Source of the DNA: Lamellibrachia satsuma
Lineage: Eukaryota > Annelida > Polychaeta > Sabellida > Siboglinidae
Direction: 5' to 3'
Assembly (NCBI GenBank): GCA_033239005.1
Contig: BSQZ01000101.1
Span: 1,368,501 to 1,432,500 of the forward strand
DNA: 64,000 nucleotides
Part shown: positions 63,119 to 64,000 of the stretch, in pieces
How the letters are laid out: each line of letters starts with the position of its first letter
How positions within the stretch are numbered: position 1 is the stretch's first letter
Translations under genes and position numbers: made by a program
The notes under the pieces: generated by a model
Seen by the model: only the letters and a program-made list of their open reading frames with translations
Database searches by the model: none
What the model was told of the DNA's origin: nothing

Positions 63119-63309
63119 CTATTCGTGTTGATGTACGGTTGACTTGAGATACCTGTAGTAGAGACTGGAGTCGTGCTCTGGTGAGTCCTCAATTATAGTG
63201 TTCTTTCCGCGTCCACGGCAGCACAGAATGAAGATACATGGTATGACGAGGAGGATGAGGAGAACGAGGCCAAGCAACGTACCCAGTACCACCGGCAACC
63301 TCAGGATAC
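63119..63309 (-). CDS. Last exon of a single-pass transmembrane protein (unidentified)
   Basis: On the minus strand a pyrimidine-rich acceptor (CCTCCATCTGCAG, ending at 63310) is followed by an open reading of 191 nt to a stop at 63119. It begins in phase 2 and gives ILRLPVVLGTLLGLVLLILL, then VIPCIFILCCRGRGK, then a tail ending SSLYYRYLKSTVHQHE. This is a clear hydrophobic membrane helix of about 23 residues, a CC-RGRGK stop-transfer signal, and a cytoplasmic tail with acidic and tyrosine residues. That layout is typical of the C-terminus of a type I membrane protein. I do not recognise the family. Upstream exons would lie at higher coordinates, most beyond the window. Reading through the acceptor gives an apparent ATG at 63331 (a 70-residue ORF), so a short single-exon membrane peptide is an alternative. 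Confidence 0.55.
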
Positions 63310-63400
63310 CTGCAGATGGAGGTAACTTCAACTGAACATGGAACCGCTCCTCAAAAACCTATACTCCTCATACGCCTTGTCCTGGTCAACAACTCAACTT

Positions 63401-63515
63401 CAGTGAACTAGAGCAAAGTGCGGTGAACGAAATTGACCAGGTTTTGAAACAGCAGCCGGTGGATTCGAAACCGAGTCCTCTCTGTTGACAGCGCGATGCC
63501 ACTATCCCACGACAG
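63401..63515 (-). mobile_element. SINE family 1, inverted head
   Basis: The reverse complement reads GGGATAGTGGCATCGCGCTG (A-box region) and GGTTTCGAATCCACCGGCTG (B box), then TTTCAAAACCTGGTC. It lies just upstream of the membrane-protein exon on the same strand. Confidence 0.6.
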
Positions 63516-64000
63516 GTATAGTAGAACATTTCATATCTTCCTACTAACGTTTTCATCTCGTCATTATATCCACGTAGATGTCGAACGGTTGTGCTTTCGA
63601 CATTGCTGCATGCACTGGATTTGCAATTTAAGTGGGAATATTTAAATGCGAAGTTAAACGTACAAAGTCTGGTCATTTATATTACAAACTATATTCTTGG
63701 GCGCTAAAATATATTTGAATGAAACGCAGTTGTTTTATTATAATTTGACCGTTATCTGTTTATGAATATCGACCTTGCCGTTCGATATATTCGCCAACAG
63801 CTGTCGACAGTTTCCAATGCCCGTGGACAAAGTTTGTCGAGATCAAATGATTGATCGTAAAATTACGTTTCCATTCGCATTCAATGTAACCATGATATCC
63901 ACTCGGAGACATTCAAGGTAAACAGATAAGTAGTCGGTATGCTTTATATGTTTTTATGTGGTTCATTAAAACACACTAGGGCGGTCAATCGGTATGCTTT

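Overview
The window is animal (metazoan) genomic DNA, most likely from an invertebrate. There are spliced exons with GT-AG introns up to about 16 kb, many (TA)n, (CA)n and (ACGC)n microsatellites, decayed LINEs, tRNA-derived SINEs, a MITE, a broken hAT transposase and a decayed LTR-retrotransposon gag-pro. Repeat style and protein divergence fit a lophotrochozoan such as a mollusc, but this is an inference and I cannot name a species.

The one gene I recognise firmly is basonuclin (BNC1/BNC2 orthologue, related to fly disco), on the + strand. Four coding exons are visible: 13191-13293 (Cys-rich basonuclin box), 29274-29512 (conserved helical segment), 35789-37489 (conserved segment, first C2H2 pair, basic/acidic stretch) and 38308-39378 (second and third C2H2 pairs and the stop). 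Phases agree at every junction, giving about 1037 codons from the first visible exon. The start codon and any 5' exon were not found; they may be tiny, or lie in 1-13190 or upstream of the window. A likely 3' UTR follows, with a possible ATTAAA signal near 40831.

Region by region: 1-13190 is upstream sequence or a 5' intron, AT-rich and CpG-poor, with a 38-bp minisatellite, a MITE, a LINE fragment and hairpins. 13294-29273 is a 16-kb intron with tandem repeats, SINE and LINE pieces, a CpG-containing island near 20.7-21.1 kb and one weak candidate exon at 23329-23469. 29513-35788 is a third long intronic stretch. Near 34.3 kb the sequence changes from CpG-poor to CpG-rich, inside the gene. 40.9-52.1 kb is intergenic, CpG-rich sequence with a second MITE copy, microsatellites and a long polypyrimidine tract. 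52.2-57.6 kb is a nest of repeats: inverted 19-bp minisatellite arrays around palindromic SINEs, (TA)n blocks and a dead hAT transposase, then a LINE and a 418-bp (CCCG)n array. 59.8-61.9 kb holds the gag-pro remnant with GA-rich expansions. The minus strand at 63119-63309 carries a convincing last exon of a single-pass membrane protein whose other exons lie beyond the window.

No operon-like or defence-like system is present. The most unusual material is structural: perfect hairpins, the inverted arrays around the hAT copy, the (CCCG)n tract and the CpG switch.
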